The notes below the pieces were generated by a model. The model made no database searches. It was not told where the DNA came from and saw only the letters and a program-made list of their open reading frames with translations. The translations under genes were made by a program, and so were the position numbers. A stretch of DNA of 64,000 nucleotides from Verrucomicrobiota bacterium (lineage in GTDB: Bacteria > Verrucomicrobiota > Verrucomicrobiia > Limisphaerales > UBA1319): positions 1 to 64,000 of the forward strand of contig JAKLFB010000024.1 of the NCBI GenBank assembly GCA_022711435.1, written 5' to 3'. Positions within the stretch are counted from its first letter, which is position 1. Each line of letters opens with the position of its first letter. Positions 55,312 to 63,926 of the stretch are shown here, piece by piece.

Positions 55312-55584
55312 GGTCTGTGCAAAAATGAATTCCGATTTTGCTGGGTGGGATTGGGCGGGCTGGCAAGGCGCGACGAGCGAGCATACCCGTGCGGTCTGTG
55401 AGCGAGGAGCAACACAGCCAGCGCGCCCAAGGCCCCCAGCCCTGCGGGGCGGGGCGGCGCCGGGCCATCGGCTTCGTTGCTCGGTCGGTCGAGTATCGCG
55501 GGGGGATACACTCCCTCCCTTGCGCCTCGCATCTGGCCCGGTGGCGCTCCCGCCAAAATCGGAAGTAATTTTTGCACAGACCCT
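55310..55584. mobile_element. 275-bp inverted-repeat (MITE/REP-like) element between convergent genes
   Basis: The ends are 31-bp inverted repeats, left 55310-55340 and right 55554-55584, identical at 29 of 31 positions (both start 'agggtctgtgcaaaaat' and end 'ttccgattttg'). The inner halves also show imperfect symmetry, for example 'gagcgaggagcaac' in the left arm against 'gttgctcggtcgg' in the right arm, so the whole may fold into one long hairpin. No open frame of note lies inside. The left end supplies the G of the rnhC stop TAG, and the right end supplies part of the M20 gene stop TAA. It could act as a bidirectional terminator. Confidence 0.82.
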
Positions 55585-56957
55585 TAGCAGGCGCGGGCGA
55601 GCTCGGGCCAGAGGCAGGCGCCGAGGGCGATGCCGCGCTCGAAGCAATCGAGGTGGAAATTCTCGTTGGGCGCGTGCGCGTCGGCATCCGGAAGGGCCAG
55701 CCCCAACAGCAGGGAATCGGCGCCGAGGATGCGTTTGAAGTCGTTGACGATGGGGATGGAGCCGCCTTCGCGCATAAGGACAGGGGGGCGGTTGAAGGCG
55801 GCCTGCAGGGCTCGGAGGGCGGCTTGGGCCAGGGGATGGCGCGGGGACATGCAGTAGGGCTCGCCGCCGTGGCCGGACTTGATCTCGATCCGCACGGTGG
55901 GTGGGCAGAGCCGGCGGAGGTGGGAGACGAGGCTGCGAATGACGTGGGACGGGCGTTGATCGGGAACGAGGCGGAGCGTGAGTTTGGCCCGTGCCCAGGA
56001 CGGGATGATGGTCTTGCTGCCCTGTCCTTGGTAGCCGCTGGTGAGGCCGTTGATTTCGAGCGTGGGGCGGGCGGTCCGGCGTTCCGAGGTGGTGAAGCCG
56101 TGTTCGCCGAAGAGGCGAGGGGCGCCGAGGAACCGGCGGTAGGCGGCGTCGGAATGGGGGATGCGGTCGAGCTCGCGGCGCTCGTAGGCGGTCAGGGGCC
56201 GGACGTCCTTGTAGAAGCCGGGGACGGTGATGCGGCCGTGCGGATCGCGGAGCTGGGCCAGGAGCTGGCAGAGGGCGAGGGCGGGGTTGTCGACCGCGCC
56301 GCCGTGGATGCCGGAGTGAAGGTCGCGGGATGGGCCGGTGAGAGTGATTTCGGCGGCGGCGATGCCGCGGAGCGCATAGGTGAGGGCGGGGTGTTGGAGG
56401 CCGGGGATGCCGGTATCGGAGATGACGAAGGCCTCGCAGCGGAGCTCGCGGCGGTGTTGGCGCAGGAAGGCGGGCAGGCTTCGGCTGCCGACCTCCTCCT
56501 CGCCCTCGATGAGGAAGGTGAGATCGACGGGGAGCCCGGCCCCGGAGCGGAGGCAGGCCTCGACGGCCTTGAGGTGCGCGAAGTGCTGGCCTTTGTTGTC
56601 GGAGGCGCCGCGGGCGTAGAGGCGGCGGCCGGCGCGGCGGGGCTCGAACGGGGGCGACTTCCAAAGATCGAGGGGCTCGGGGGGCTGGACGTCGTAATGG
56701 CCGTAGACGACGAAGTGAGGGCGTCCCAGGGTGCGGCGGGTGAAGGTGCGGGCCAGAACGGCGGGATGGCCTGCGGTGGGGATGACGTCGGCGCGGAGCC
56801 CGATCTGGCGGGCGTGGCTGGCGATCCAGCCGGCGCAGGCCTGCATGTCGGGCTGGTGGGATGATTGCGCCGACACGCTCGGGATGCGCAAATACTCGAT
56901 CAGCTCGTTCTCGAAGCGCTCGCGATGGGTTCGGATGTAGTCAAGGACGTTTTGCAT
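55584..56957 (-). CDS. M20-family metallopeptidase/dipeptidase
   Basis: 457 residues. The zinc site is complete: H87 and D89 ('VVYGHYDVQPPEP'), D120 ('RGASDNKGQ'), the E153-E155 region ('IEGEEEVGS') with the catalytic Glu, D181 ('VISDTGIP') and the late His in 'NENFHLDCFERG'. 'DLHSGIHGGAVDNP' in the dimerisation lid is typical of the dipeptidase subgroup that cleaves short peptides in the cytosol. It lies 9 bp after the AsmA-like gene. Its TAA overlaps the right end of the inverted-repeat element. Confidence 0.92.
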   Translation of the reverse strand: MQNVLDYIRTHRERFENELIEYLRIPSVSAQSSHQPDMQACAGWIASHARQIGLRADVIPTAGHPAVLARTFTRRTLGRPHFVVYGHYDVQPPEPLDLWKSPPFEPRRAGRRLYARGASDNKGQHFAHLKAVEACLRSGAGLPVDLTFLIEGEEEVGSRSLPAFLRQHRRELRCEAFVISDTGIPGLQHPALTYALRGIAAAEITLTGPSRDLHSGIHGGAVDNPALALCQLLAQLRDPHGRITVPGFYKDVRPLTAYERRELDRIPHSDAAYRRFLGAPRLFGEHGFTTSERRTARPTLEINGLTSGYQGQGSKTIIPSWARAKLTLRLVPDQRPSHVIRSLVSHLRRLCPPTVRIEIKSGHGGEPYCMSPRHPLAQAALRALQAAFNRPPVLMREGGSIPIVNDFKRILGADSLLLGLALPDADAHAPNENFHLDCFERGIALGACLWPELARAC

Positions 56958-56966
56958 GGGGGTGGA

Positions 56967-59900
56967 TCAGCGGCGGAGCCTTTGGAACAGGTTGTCGAGC
57001 GGGGTGATGGGCGCGTTGGTGGGCGCGGCGGGCGCGTTGGTGCCGGCGGAGGGCGCATTGGTCCCAGCAGCGGCGGGAGTGGCCGAGGGGTTGAGGAAGC
57101 GGATGGCATTGAGGATGTTCGTGGCCTCGATCTTCTTTTCGCCCTTGAGGACGTCGCCGAGGTTGCCGATCGCCTGGCCAGCACCCTCGATCGTGGTGGC
57201 GGGGAGGCCAAGCAGGTTCTGGCCGAGAACCGCGACCAGGACGGCCTCGTTGACCTTGGTTTCCGGATTGCCGAGCGTGCCGCCAAGCCGGACGAAATCG
57301 GGCAGCCTCACGTAGGCTGCGTCCGGGGGAACTTTAAGGCCGGCGAACTGGGCCTTTTCAGCCACCGTGCGGTGGATCTCGAATGCGACGGGCAGGTTCA
57401 AGGCTGAATCGCCCCATCGGGAGGCGAGCGGGGTGGGGCCTTGAGCCTGGAGACGAAAGGCGGGGGAGAGCACTTGGGAGCGCTTCAGGTCGACCACGCC
57501 ATTGGTGATGAGCGCCTGGGCATCGAGACTCGTAATCGGGGAGTTGAGCAGGTCCGGCAGCCTCAGGATCACGCTGATGGGCTGGAGCAACTGGCGCCAG
57601 CGCGGCTCGACCACGTTGATCACGAGGTTGGTGAGGGTCAGATCGGCCTGGCCCGCCAGGCTCTGCCGGAACGGATCGCCTTCGAACCCGCGGCCCTGGA
57701 TGGCGCCTTGCAGGGAGAGATCGCCTTGGTATTGGCCCCGCTGGTCGGGCATGAACGTGTTGGCAATGGGCTCGATGGGGACGCGGGCCGCCTGCAGGGA
57801 GAACTCGTAGGCTGGCAGGGGGGCACCGAGATCCAGCAAGGTCGAAATGCGGACGGGCGCGCCGTTGAGATTGAGGTCCATGGGCGAGACCTGGATGCGG
57901 CCGCCATCGATGCGGACCGTGGCCTGCCAGTTGGTGGCCGCGATGTCGCCGAGGTGGACCCGGTCGAGCTGGGCGCTGATCGTCAGCGGCTGGAAAGGCA
58001 GCGATACGGGTTCAGCGGCCGAAGGCGCATTGGTATCGGGGGTTTTCGAGGCGGGCTCGCCCGGGGATGTCTGGGCGAGGAGATTGGACAGAATGGGCGT
58101 GGCGTCGAGGCCATCGGACCGGAAGGCGAGCTGGCCGCTGATCCGGTTGGAGGGAGAGAGGCTGAGATTGCCCTGGCCGCGGAGCTCGTTGCGCGCCTTG
58201 GGGGAAGGCGGCCAGTGGACGAGGAACCTGGGCAACTGGATCTGGTTGCTTGAGAGGGAGGCATCCAGCAGAAGCTGGGCGGTGAAGGGCATAGGGAGGA
58301 TCGGATGCTGGGCCTCCTGGATCTGGAGCCCGGCGCAGCGGAACTCGCCCTGCACGGAGGAGGTTCCGGCGGGATCGTAGGAGAGCTGGCCGGACGAATG
58401 GAGGCCGTCGAGGGTGAGCCGGTAGGGGCTGAGATAGGGCTGGAGGAAAGGCCCGAACAGGTGGTGGTTCAGTGCGACGGAAGAAAAGGCGATCTGAAGG
58501 CTCCGATGGGTTAGATCGTAAACCCCATTGACGTCGGCGGTGCCGCCGGCCTCGAATCCCTCTCGGGCATCGAGGTGGGCGCGCTGGATCCGGAGGCGGT
58601 CCTCCTTGAGCTCGAGGTCGCAGTTGAGGAGGGCCTGGTAGCGATCGAAGGCGAGATCCGCGTATCGGCCGGTGAAATCGGTGAGGCTCAGGCTGCCGAC
58701 GATCGACAGGGCCTGCTTTTCGCGGGAGACGAGGCCGTTCCACTTGAAGGCGCCAGCACCGATGCTCAGCTGGGGGATGGGATACTGGCGAAGGGCGGCG
58801 GGGAGGTCGAGCTCGAGGCTGGCGCGGAGGCGGAGGTTGCCGTTGCGACGGTCGAAGTCGAAGGCGCCCTGGCTGGCGAGGAGGTCGCCGGCGGCGTCCT
58901 TGACTTCGATGCGGCAGGGATCGAGGTGGAGCTTCTGGAACTGCTCGAGGCTACCGCGGGCCTGGAGGGCGAGCTGGGCGGCCTGGAATCGGTTGGTGCC
59001 CCATTGGGCGCCAATGTTGGCGGCCTGGAGGGCCACGTCGGCCGTGAGATCCTGGCCGTCCTTTTGGGCGATGATGGTCCCTTCGGCATTGACCCGGCCG
59101 GCCGGCGAGATCGGACCCAGGAAAGCCGCCCATTCCTGCAGATCGAGATTCGAGATGGCGAAGCGGTTGGTGGATTCCTTGAAGCCGCGGAAGGAATTGC
59201 CCCAGCTGAGATTCATGGGGTTTTCAAGGTTGACGCGGACGAGCGGATTGGTCCCCTGGCGTCCGAGGAGGCTGAACCGCTGGATCAGGGCAGTCTGGAC
59301 CCGGCGGTCCACGTTGAACTGGTAATCCAGGTCGAGGTCGAGGGCGGGCGTCTGTTGGCCCGATTTCTGGATCGAGAGCTGGCGGAAAGCGAGCGTGCCC
59401 CGCGAGGAGAAGAAATTGCCCTGCTGGCTGATATCGAGGATGTTGCTGGCGTTGAGGGTGGGGACGCCGAAACGCAGGTCCCAAGGCGCGCCCGCCAGGT
59501 TCATGGCGTAGCGATCGAGCCCGGTGAGCTCGAGGCGGAGGCGGGCTTCATTCTTTCTCCAGTCGAGGGGGCCATAGAGCCGGACCTGGCCCAGCCGGTT
59601 CCCCTCGCGCTCGAACCGGAGGAGGATCTGTCGCACCTCGGTGGGGTTCAGGTCGCACTCGAGGTGGCCGGCGAACTGGGCCATATCCTGCCAGGCGCCG
59701 CCGGCTTCGGTGATCCGGAGGCGGCCGGATCCAGTGAGCGACACGGGGCGGAGCTCGCCATCGAGCTTGAACTCGTAACTCCCCTCGAGGCCCGCGGCGA
59801 GCCTGTCGCTGGCGGAGCTGGCGACGGCGGGCGTGGACTGCTCGAGCCGGAGCTGAGAGGTGAGGGAGAGCTTGCCGGAGGCGCTGTTGCCGATGCGATC

Positions 59901-60473
59901 GATGGAGACGGCGATTTGGGAGAGATCGATTCGCTGGCGTTCGCCCGCCGCCCCGGCCGATTCGCGCCGGAGGCGGCCCTGGTCGATCTTGACCTGGGCG
60001 AGCGAGAAGACGGGGGTGGCGGACGGCGGGGGCTCCTCGCCGGGTTTCAGGGGGGGATTGAGCTTCTGGAGGACGGGATCGAGGTTGCTGCCGGCAGGGG
60101 TGGCGAGAAGGTAGACGTCAGGGGAATCCAGGTACAGCTCGCGGATGTCGGTCCGGCCGCGGAGCGTTGGCCAGAGGGCGTATTGGAGCCGGAGCTTCTT
60201 GATATTGGCCAGGGGTTCTGCCCCCGTCGTGCGGATCCGGAGATTGTCCAGCTCGAGGCGGGTGAACCGGTGCAGGGCGATCCGGTCAACCTCGATCTGG
60301 GCGCCAATGGCTTCGGCGACGCGCGGAAGGACAAGGCTTCGGAGGACCATCTGGCTGTGAACCAGGAGGTAAATGGCCGCCAAACCGATCGCCAGAGCGG
60401 CGGCCAAGACCAGCAGAACCCGACGGCGCAGCGACGGTGGTTTCCGCCGCCGCTGAGGTTGCATTTCTGTCAT
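56967..60473 (-). CDS. AsmA/TamB-like inner-membrane-anchored protein
   Basis: 1168 residues. An N-terminal basic stretch is followed by one membrane segment ('RRVLLVLAAALAIGLAAIYLLV', about 18-39). The rest is a very long, repetitive beta-rich region, as in the AsmA/TamB/YhdP group thought to bridge inner and outer membranes and carry phospholipids. Recurrent strands include 'IEVDRIALHRFTRLELDNLRI' and 'LYLDSPDVYLLATPAG', with periodic 'LTGLDRYAMNL'-like units. The C-terminus is low-complexity ('TNAPSAGTNAPAAPTNAP'). It lies 14 bp after hldD, consistent with envelope biogenesis. Confidence 0.82.
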   Translation of the reverse strand: MTEMQPQRRRKPPSLRRRVLLVLAAALAIGLAAIYLLVHSQMVLRSLVLPRVAEAIGAQIEVDRIALHRFTRLELDNLRIRTTGAEPLANIKKLRLQYALWPTLRGRTDIRELYLDSPDVYLLATPAGSNLDPVLQKLNPPLKPGEEPPPSATPVFSLAQVKIDQGRLRRESAGAAGERQRIDLSQIAVSIDRIGNSASGKLSLTSQLRLEQSTPAVASSASDRLAAGLEGSYEFKLDGELRPVSLTGSGRLRITEAGGAWQDMAQFAGHLECDLNPTEVRQILLRFEREGNRLGQVRLYGPLDWRKNEARLRLELTGLDRYAMNLAGAPWDLRFGVPTLNASNILDISQQGNFFSSRGTLAFRQLSIQKSGQQTPALDLDLDYQFNVDRRVQTALIQRFSLLGRQGTNPLVRVNLENPMNLSWGNSFRGFKESTNRFAISNLDLQEWAAFLGPISPAGRVNAEGTIIAQKDGQDLTADVALQAANIGAQWGTNRFQAAQLALQARGSLEQFQKLHLDPCRIEVKDAAGDLLASQGAFDFDRRNGNLRLRASLELDLPAALRQYPIPQLSIGAGAFKWNGLVSREKQALSIVGSLSLTDFTGRYADLAFDRYQALLNCDLELKEDRLRIQRAHLDAREGFEAGGTADVNGVYDLTHRSLQIAFSSVALNHHLFGPFLQPYLSPYRLTLDGLHSSGQLSYDPAGTSSVQGEFRCAGLQIQEAQHPILPMPFTAQLLLDASLSSNQIQLPRFLVHWPPSPKARNELRGQGNLSLSPSNRISGQLAFRSDGLDATPILSNLLAQTSPGEPASKTPDTNAPSAAEPVSLPFQPLTISAQLDRVHLGDIAATNWQATVRIDGGRIQVSPMDLNLNGAPVRISTLLDLGAPLPAYEFSLQAARVPIEPIANTFMPDQRGQYQGDLSLQGAIQGRGFEGDPFRQSLAGQADLTLTNLVINVVEPRWRQLLQPISVILRLPDLLNSPITSLDAQALITNGVVDLKRSQVLSPAFRLQAQGPTPLASRWGDSALNLPVAFEIHRTVAEKAQFAGLKVPPDAAYVRLPDFVRLGGTLGNPETKVNEAVLVAVLGQNLLGLPATTIEGAGQAIGNLGDVLKGEKKIEATNILNAIRFLNPSATPAAAGTNAPSAGTNAPAAPTNAPITPLDNLFQRLRR

Positions 60474-60487
60474 AAAATCCTGTGTGT

Positions 60488-61423
60488 TTAAGTCTGAGGG
60501 GCCGACTCCAGAATCGCAACATAATCCGCGATGCCGCGGGCGGGCGGATACTGGGGCTCGAATCGGAGGACGGACCGGGCTCGGTCGAGGTCGGCCTCGG
60601 TGTGGGATTGGTAGAAATGGGAGTAAGGATTGTCGAAATAGTCGGGTTCGAGCTGTGTGCCCAGGGCGCGGTTGAGGGCGGCGATGACCTCGTTGAACGA
60701 GAAGGCCACGCCGGAGCCGCCGTTGAAGACGCCGGAGGCAGGGGCGGCCAAGGCCTGGAGCGTCAGCGAAACGATGTCCTTGACGTACACGAAATCGCGC
60801 TTTTGCTCGCCGGATCGGAACACGCGAGGGCGCTGGCCGGATTTCATCTGCCGATACAGCTGATAGATCATGCTGGCGGCCGCGCGCTTATGGGCTTCAC
60901 GGGGGCCGTAGACATTGAAATAGCGCAGGCCGACCAATCGCCAGGCAGGGCAGTGGCGGCTGTAATCGGCGGCGAGGTTTTCGAGCTGGACCTTGGTGAA
61001 GGCGTAGACGTTGGCCGGGGCCAGCGGCTGATCCTCCCGCATCCGCCCGGCGCCCATGCCATACGTGGCGGCCGACGAGGCGTAGACCACGGGCGTCTGC
61101 GACGAGGCCAGGAACTCGAGCAGCCGCCGAAAGCCCTCGACGTTGTCGTGGACCTGCTGGAACTGGTCGTGCACGGTGGTGTCGGTGATCGACGCGAGGT
61201 GGAACACGGCGTCGAAGCTGCGGTCCCGGAACTGGACGCTCCAATCCAGACGGGAGATGTCGGCGGCGACTATGTCGCCCCGGAAGCCGCGGAGGTTGCG
61301 GAAATCGCCCGAGCGGAAGTCGTCGACCACGACCAGCCGCGCGGCGGGATATTTCTCCTGGAGTGCCAGGGCCACGTTGGAGCCGATGAAACCCGCGCCT
61401 CCAGTAATGAGCGCATTCTGCAT
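60488..61423 (-). CDS. hldD: ADP-L-glycero-D-manno-heptose 6-epimerase
   Basis: 311 residues, short-chain dehydrogenase fold. The NADP-binding 'ITGGAGFIGSN' (6-16), 'VFHLASITDTTVHD', 'YASSAATYG' (114-122) and catalytic Y140/K144 ('NVYAFTKVQLE') are present. 'GLRYFNVYGPREAHK' and 'EQKRDFVYVKDIV' are specific to HldD. It makes the heptose donor for LPS inner core, so the cell should be diderm with heptose LPS. It is in a run with a TPR gene upstream and the AsmA-like gene downstream. Confidence 0.9.
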   Translation of the reverse strand: MQNALITGGAGFIGSNVALALQEKYPAARLVVVDDFRSGDFRNLRGFRGDIVAADISRLDWSVQFRDRSFDAVFHLASITDTTVHDQFQQVHDNVEGFRRLLEFLASSQTPVVYASSAATYGMGAGRMREDQPLAPANVYAFTKVQLENLAADYSRHCPAWRLVGLRYFNVYGPREAHKRAAASMIYQLYRQMKSGQRPRVFRSGEQKRDFVYVKDIVSLTLQALAAPASGVFNGGSGVAFSFNEVIAALNRALGTQLEPDYFDNPYSHFYQSHTEADLDRARSVLRFEPQYPPARGIADYVAILESAPQT

Positions 61424-61518
61424 GGGGAGAAGTTACCCTCGGACAACCGGCGGAGTCAACCAACGGACAGTCCGCAGCGGGAGCGCGAACAGGCCGGTTG
61501 GCCGGCCGGCGCCGCGAA

Positions 61519-62226
61519 TCACGGGCGCGGTTGCGGGGCGGGGGCGGGCAAGCCGGGCCGGATCCGGGCGAGGGCTTGAGCGGCGGGGGCAAAGCCGGGC
61601 CGCCGGCGCAGACATTCCTCGAACTCGGCGATCGCCTCGGGCAAACGGTTCTGCGTCCACAAGCTCGTCCCCAGGTTGCAGCGCGCCTCGACATAATCGG
61701 GCATGATTCGGACCGCCTGGGCGAAATGGGAGTGAGCGTCGCTGATCCGGCCTTGCTGGGCGAGGACCTGGCCCAGACTGTTGTGGGCGGTGGCGTAATC
61801 GGGCATGACGCGCAAGGCCGTTTCGAAATGCTCGATGGCCCGGGCGGCCTCCTGGCGGCTGGCGAGCAGGTTGCCGAGGTTGTTGTGGGCTTCGACAAAA
61901 TTGGGCATGATCTCGAGCGCCTTTCGATAGGCTTCCATCGCGGCTTCGGATTGACCGAGGCGGGCGCGGGCCAATCCGAGCCCGAACCATGCATCCTCCT
62001 GGCGCGGAGCAACGCGCGAAGCCTGCTCGAAGGATTGCGCGGCCTCGGAGGGCTTGCCCTGGCCCAACCACCGATTGCCGGCCTGGAGCAGGCGCGCAAC
62101 CCGGGGCGCAACGGGTTCGTAAGGGATCGCGGGCGCTGAAGAGGCAGCTCGCGGTGCGACGGTGGACAAAGGCGCATCGCCAGCGGCCGGTCGAAGGGCT
62201 GCCAAAGACAGGCAAACCCATGCCAT
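61519..62226 (-). CDS. Secreted or anchored TPR protein
   Basis: 235 residues from the ATG at 62226 ('MAWVCLSLAALRPAAGDAP', a short signal peptide). About five TPR units follow: 'GNRWLGQGKPSEAAQSFEQASRVAP', 'GLARARLGQSEAAMEAYRKALEIMP', 'GNLLASRQEAARAIEHFETALRVMP', 'GQVLAQQGRISDAHSHFAQAVRIMP', 'GTSLWTQNRLPEAIAEFEECLRRRP'. The longer frame to 62382 would translate the intergenic ATGACGA tandem repeat and I reject it. Protein-protein scaffold in the periplasm is likely; partners are unknown. Confidence 0.78.
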   Translation of the reverse strand: MAWVCLSLAALRPAAGDAPLSTVAPRAASSAPAIPYEPVAPRVARLLQAGNRWLGQGKPSEAAQSFEQASRVAPRQEDAWFGLGLARARLGQSEAAMEAYRKALEIMPNFVEAHNNLGNLLASRQEAARAIEHFETALRVMPDYATAHNSLGQVLAQQGRISDAHSHFAQAVRIMPDYVEARCNLGTSLWTQNRLPEAIAEFEECLRRRPGFAPAAQALARIRPGLPAPAPQPRP

Positions 62227-62276
62227 CGCCGCCAGAATGATCGCCGCACGGCGGTGAGAGCAGGGGCAATGACGGA

Positions 62277-62308
62277 ATGACGAATGACGAATGACGAATG
62301 ACGAATGA
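62277..62308. repeat. 7-bp tandem repeat (ATGACGA x4)
   Basis: Four perfect copies of ATGACGA (62277-62304) followed by a partial ATGA. On the other strand this is the TCGTCAT type of intergenic repeat often seen in Pedosphaera-like Verrucomicrobiota. It lies in the divergent interval between the TPR gene and the NfeD gene. Confidence 0.9.
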
Positions 62309-62489
62309 ATGAGATTGACGGCTGTTCGGGGGCGGGAGCGTTGGCTGCCAGCCCGGGGCGGATGTTGTGGCGGGGCGCGCATGATGGTTCATCTTACTAT
62401 GTCCAGCGCGAGAAACGCAATTGCCCTGGCGGCATGGCGGCAAGGGGGGCGGCCTTGTCATGTGCGGTCTGATGAGATACGATGAGTCC

Positions 62490-63926
62490 ATGAGACGATG
62501 GCTGGCAGGGATTGGATTCTGGCTGGGGGGATGGGCCGCGGCGATGGCAGCGGTGCTGACGGGGGCGGGCGCCGAGGCAGCGCCCGGGCCCCTGCCCCAG
62601 GATGGCAAGCCGATCGCCTATGTTTTGCCCATCCGCGAGGATGTCAATCCCCCCCTGGTGTACCTGGTGCGCAGGGGGATCAAGGCGGCCATGGAGGCCC
62701 GCGCGGATGTGCTGGTGCTGGACATGGAGACCAATGGCGGGCGCTTGGACGTGACGGAGGAGATCATCCGGATTCTCGAGCAATTCAAGGGGCGGACGGC
62801 GACCTTCGTGAACCGGAAGGCGTTTTCGGCGGGGGCGTTTATCGCTGTCGCAACGCAGACGATCTACATGGCGCCGGGCAGCGTGATCGGAGCCGCCGCG
62901 CCGATCCTGGTGACGCCCGGCGGCGGGGTCGAGCAGACGCCCGAAACGCTCGAGCTCAAGATGAACTCCGGCGTGCGCGCCATGGTCCGGGCCGCGGCGG
63001 AGCGCCACGGGCACAACACCGACGTCATCGAGGCCATGATCGACAAGAACAAGGAGCTGAAGATCGGCGACAAGGTGCTCAACGAGAAGGGCGGGATCCT
63101 GACCCTGACGAATCTCGAGGCGGAAAAGGAGTATGGCGATCCGCCCCGCCGGCTGCTGAGCGCGGGCACGGCGGCGGACATCGATGCCGTGCTGGCGCTG
63201 CTCGGGATGGAGGGGGCGCAGCAGGTGCGGATCGAGCCGACCGGGGCCGAGCAGCTGGCCTTCTGGCTGGATCTGATCAGCCCGCTCTTGTTGCTGGTGG
63301 GGATCGTGGGCCTCTACATCGAGTTCAAGACGCCGGGGTTCGGCCTGCCGGGGATCGCAGGGATTGCGGCGTTCGCGGTCTATTTTTTGGGGGGCTATGT
63401 GGGCGGATTGTCGGGGCTGGAGTGGGCAGCGGTGTTTGTGCTGGGCATGGCGCTGGTAGTGGTCGAGCTTTTTGTGTTCCCGGGGACGGTGGTGCTGGGG
63501 CTGGCGGGGGCGGCCCTGATGCTGGTCGGGGTGATCATGGGGGCGGTGGATGTCTATCCGGGCATGCCCGCGGTGCCGAGCCTGCCGCAGTTGCGGCTTC
63601 CGCTGCGGGACCTGGTGGTGGCGATGGCGGGCTCGCTGGTGGTGGCGGCCGCGCTCACCCGGCTTTTGCCGCACACGGAGCTCTACCACCGCATGGTGTC
63701 GCGCAGCGCCAGCGCGATGGCGGTCGAAACCGACCGGCGCCGGATCCAGCAGTCGATGCTGGGCCAGGAGGGAGAGGCGGTCTCGGTGCTGCGCCCGGGC
63801 GGCAAGGCGCAGTTTGGCGATGAAATTATCGACGTGATTACGCAGGGCGAAATGCTGCCCAAAGGCAAGCGGGTCCGGATCATCGGATTCAGCGCGGCCG
63901 AGGCGATCGTGGAGTCGGCGGGCTAG
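62490..63926 (+). CDS. NfeD/ClpP-type membrane-bound serine protease
   Basis: 478 residues from the ATG at 62490. N-terminal signal/anchor 'WLAGIGFWLGGWAAAMAAVL', then a ClpP-like protease domain (about 40-250) with candidate nucleophile S113 in 'NRKAFSAGAFIAVA'. Four membrane segments follow ('LISPLLLLVGIVGLYIEF', 'GLPGIAGIAAFAVYFLGG', 'AAVFVLGMALVVVELFVFPGTV', 'AGAALMLVGVIMGAV') and a C-terminal OB-fold NfeD domain ('GQEGEAVSVLRPGGKAQF...VITQGEMLPKGKRVRIIG'). This is the long NfeD1b form. Homologues such as PH1510 use a Ser-Lys dyad and often sit beside a stomatin gene; none is in the remaining 74 bp. Confidence 0.9.
   Translation: MRRWLAGIGFWLGGWAAAMAAVLTGAGAEAAPGPLPQDGKPIAYVLPIREDVNPPLVYLVRRGIKAAMEARADVLVLDMETNGGRLDVTEEIIRILEQFKGRTATFVNRKAFSAGAFIAVATQTIYMAPGSVIGAAAPILVTPGGGVEQTPETLELKMNSGVRAMVRAAAERHGHNTDVIEAMIDKNKELKIGDKVLNEKGGILTLTNLEAEKEYGDPPRRLLSAGTAADIDAVLALLGMEGAQQVRIEPTGAEQLAFWLDLISPLLLLVGIVGLYIEFKTPGFGLPGIAGIAAFAVYFLGGYVGGLSGLEWAAVFVLGMALVVVELFVFPGTVVLGLAGAALMLVGVIMGAVDVYPGMPAVPSLPQLRLPLRDLVVAMAGSLVVAAALTRLLPHTELYHRMVSRSASAMAVETDRRRIQQSMLGQEGEAVSVLRPGGKAQFGDEIIDVITQGEMLPKGKRVRIIGFSAAEAIVESAG

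Noticed and set aside
58575..60491. 638-residue plus-strand frame
   Set aside because: Antisense to the AsmA-like gene; Glu/Gly/Val/Leu-rich mirror of a Leu/Gln/Asp-rich protein.
62227..62382. N-terminal extension of the TPR protein
   Set aside because: It would translate the ATGACGA tandem repeat ('SSFVIRHSSF'), a common intergenic sequence, and would put the signal peptide inside the protein.
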